The position numbers and the translations under genes were made by a program. Shown piece after piece: positions 6,069-6,095 of a stretch of 6,095 bases of DNA. The stretch lies in the NCBI GenBank assembly GCA_007117785.1, contig SKFV01000258.1:1-6095 (forward strand), in the 5' to 3' direction. Under the pieces are notes generated by a model. That model was not told the origin of the DNA. It made no database searches and worked only from the letters and a program-made list of their open reading frames with translations. This DNA comes from Pseudomonas sp. GTDB lineage: Bacteria > Pseudomonadota > Gammaproteobacteria > Pseudomonadales > Pseudomonadaceae. Each line of letters begins with the position of its first letter. The first letter of the stretch is position 1.

Positions 6069-6095
6069 TCTCTCTGCAGTCAATTCACGCAATTC
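5928..6095 (-). CDS. Fragment of a coiled-coil polysaccharide chain-length/export protein (Wzz/GumC/ExoP-like), partial
   Basis: Read on the minus strand from the right edge, the frame is open for 55 codons to a TGA at 5930-5928. The first 44 codons (6095-5964) have protein-like character: heptad-like charged and leucine patterns around ELRELTAERSRLLTILAP, then ENPRVRILDAQIARLESLV. The pattern of basic/leucine helix, (P/H)xxPRV(R/K), then LxAQIAxLE is typical of the periplasmic coiled coil of Wzz-family chain-length determinants and GumC/ExoP-type polysaccharide exporters, with a flavour I associate with alphaproteobacteria. The last 11 codons are simply the reverse complement of the thiolase gene. 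Both ends are therefore artificial: the N-terminal part lies outside the window and the C-terminal part is cut at the junction. The class is inferred from pattern memory; other long coiled-coil proteins, such as HlyD-like adaptors, are possible. Confidence 0.45.
   Translation of the reverse strand, partial: ELRELTAERSRLLTILAPENPRVRILDAQIARLESLVSEQTAASIQQGDDDTRAG

Noticed and set aside
5964..6095. Insertion sequence end as an explanation for the thiolase break
   Set aside because: No terminal inverted repeat, target duplication or transposase-like residues can be seen. The sequence instead reads as a coiled-coil protein fragment.

Overview
The window looks like chromosomal DNA of a pseudomonad-type gammaproteobacterium. 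GC content is moderate to high, by eye in the mid-fifties percent. The acyl-CoA ligase, the DUF1329 protein and the thiolase all read like Pseudomonas or Halopseudomonas-type proteins. This placement rests on recalled family resemblance, not on a search.

Layout, left to right. (1) Positions 1-1283, minus strand: an SmvA-like 14-helix major facilitator drug exporter whose C-terminus lies beyond the left edge. It has its own recognisable sigma-70-type promoter. (2) Positions 1398-2744, minus strand: a DUF1329 protein with a Sec signal peptide, with a promoter about 140 bases upstream of its start. (3) Positions 2930-2970: a strong intrinsic terminator that closes the next gene. (4) Positions 2986-4668, minus strand: an AMP-forming fatty-acid (AlkK-like) CoA ligase with every adenylation motif intact. 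(5) Positions 4669-4871: a 203-base divergent control region holding a 16-base palindrome (ACCCCTgtttAGGGGT) and promoter-like elements facing both ways. (6) Positions 4872 to about 5963, plus strand: an acetyl-CoA acetyltransferase (thiolase). Its family sequence stops abruptly about 30 residues before the expected end. (7) About 5964-6095: unrelated sequence that reads on the minus strand as a fragment of a coiled-coil polysaccharide chain-length or export protein of the Wzz/GumC/ExoP kind.

The ligase and the thiolase form a divergent pair that could activate fatty acids to acyl-CoA and carry out thiolytic cleavage (or acetoacetyl-CoA formation) at the end of beta-oxidation. The DUF1329 protein is exported and may handle a hydrophobic substrate at the envelope. 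Its promoter region shares short motifs with the ligase/thiolase control region, which hints at common regulation. The exporter appears to be a separate transcription unit.

The most striking anomaly is the right end. The thiolase frame runs through a junction into foreign sequence and loses the C-terminal CxGGG motif that carries the second catalytic cysteine. This is either an assembly chimera or a real rearrangement. I found no convincing new multi-gene system, and no RNA genes, CRISPR arrays or insertion sequences.
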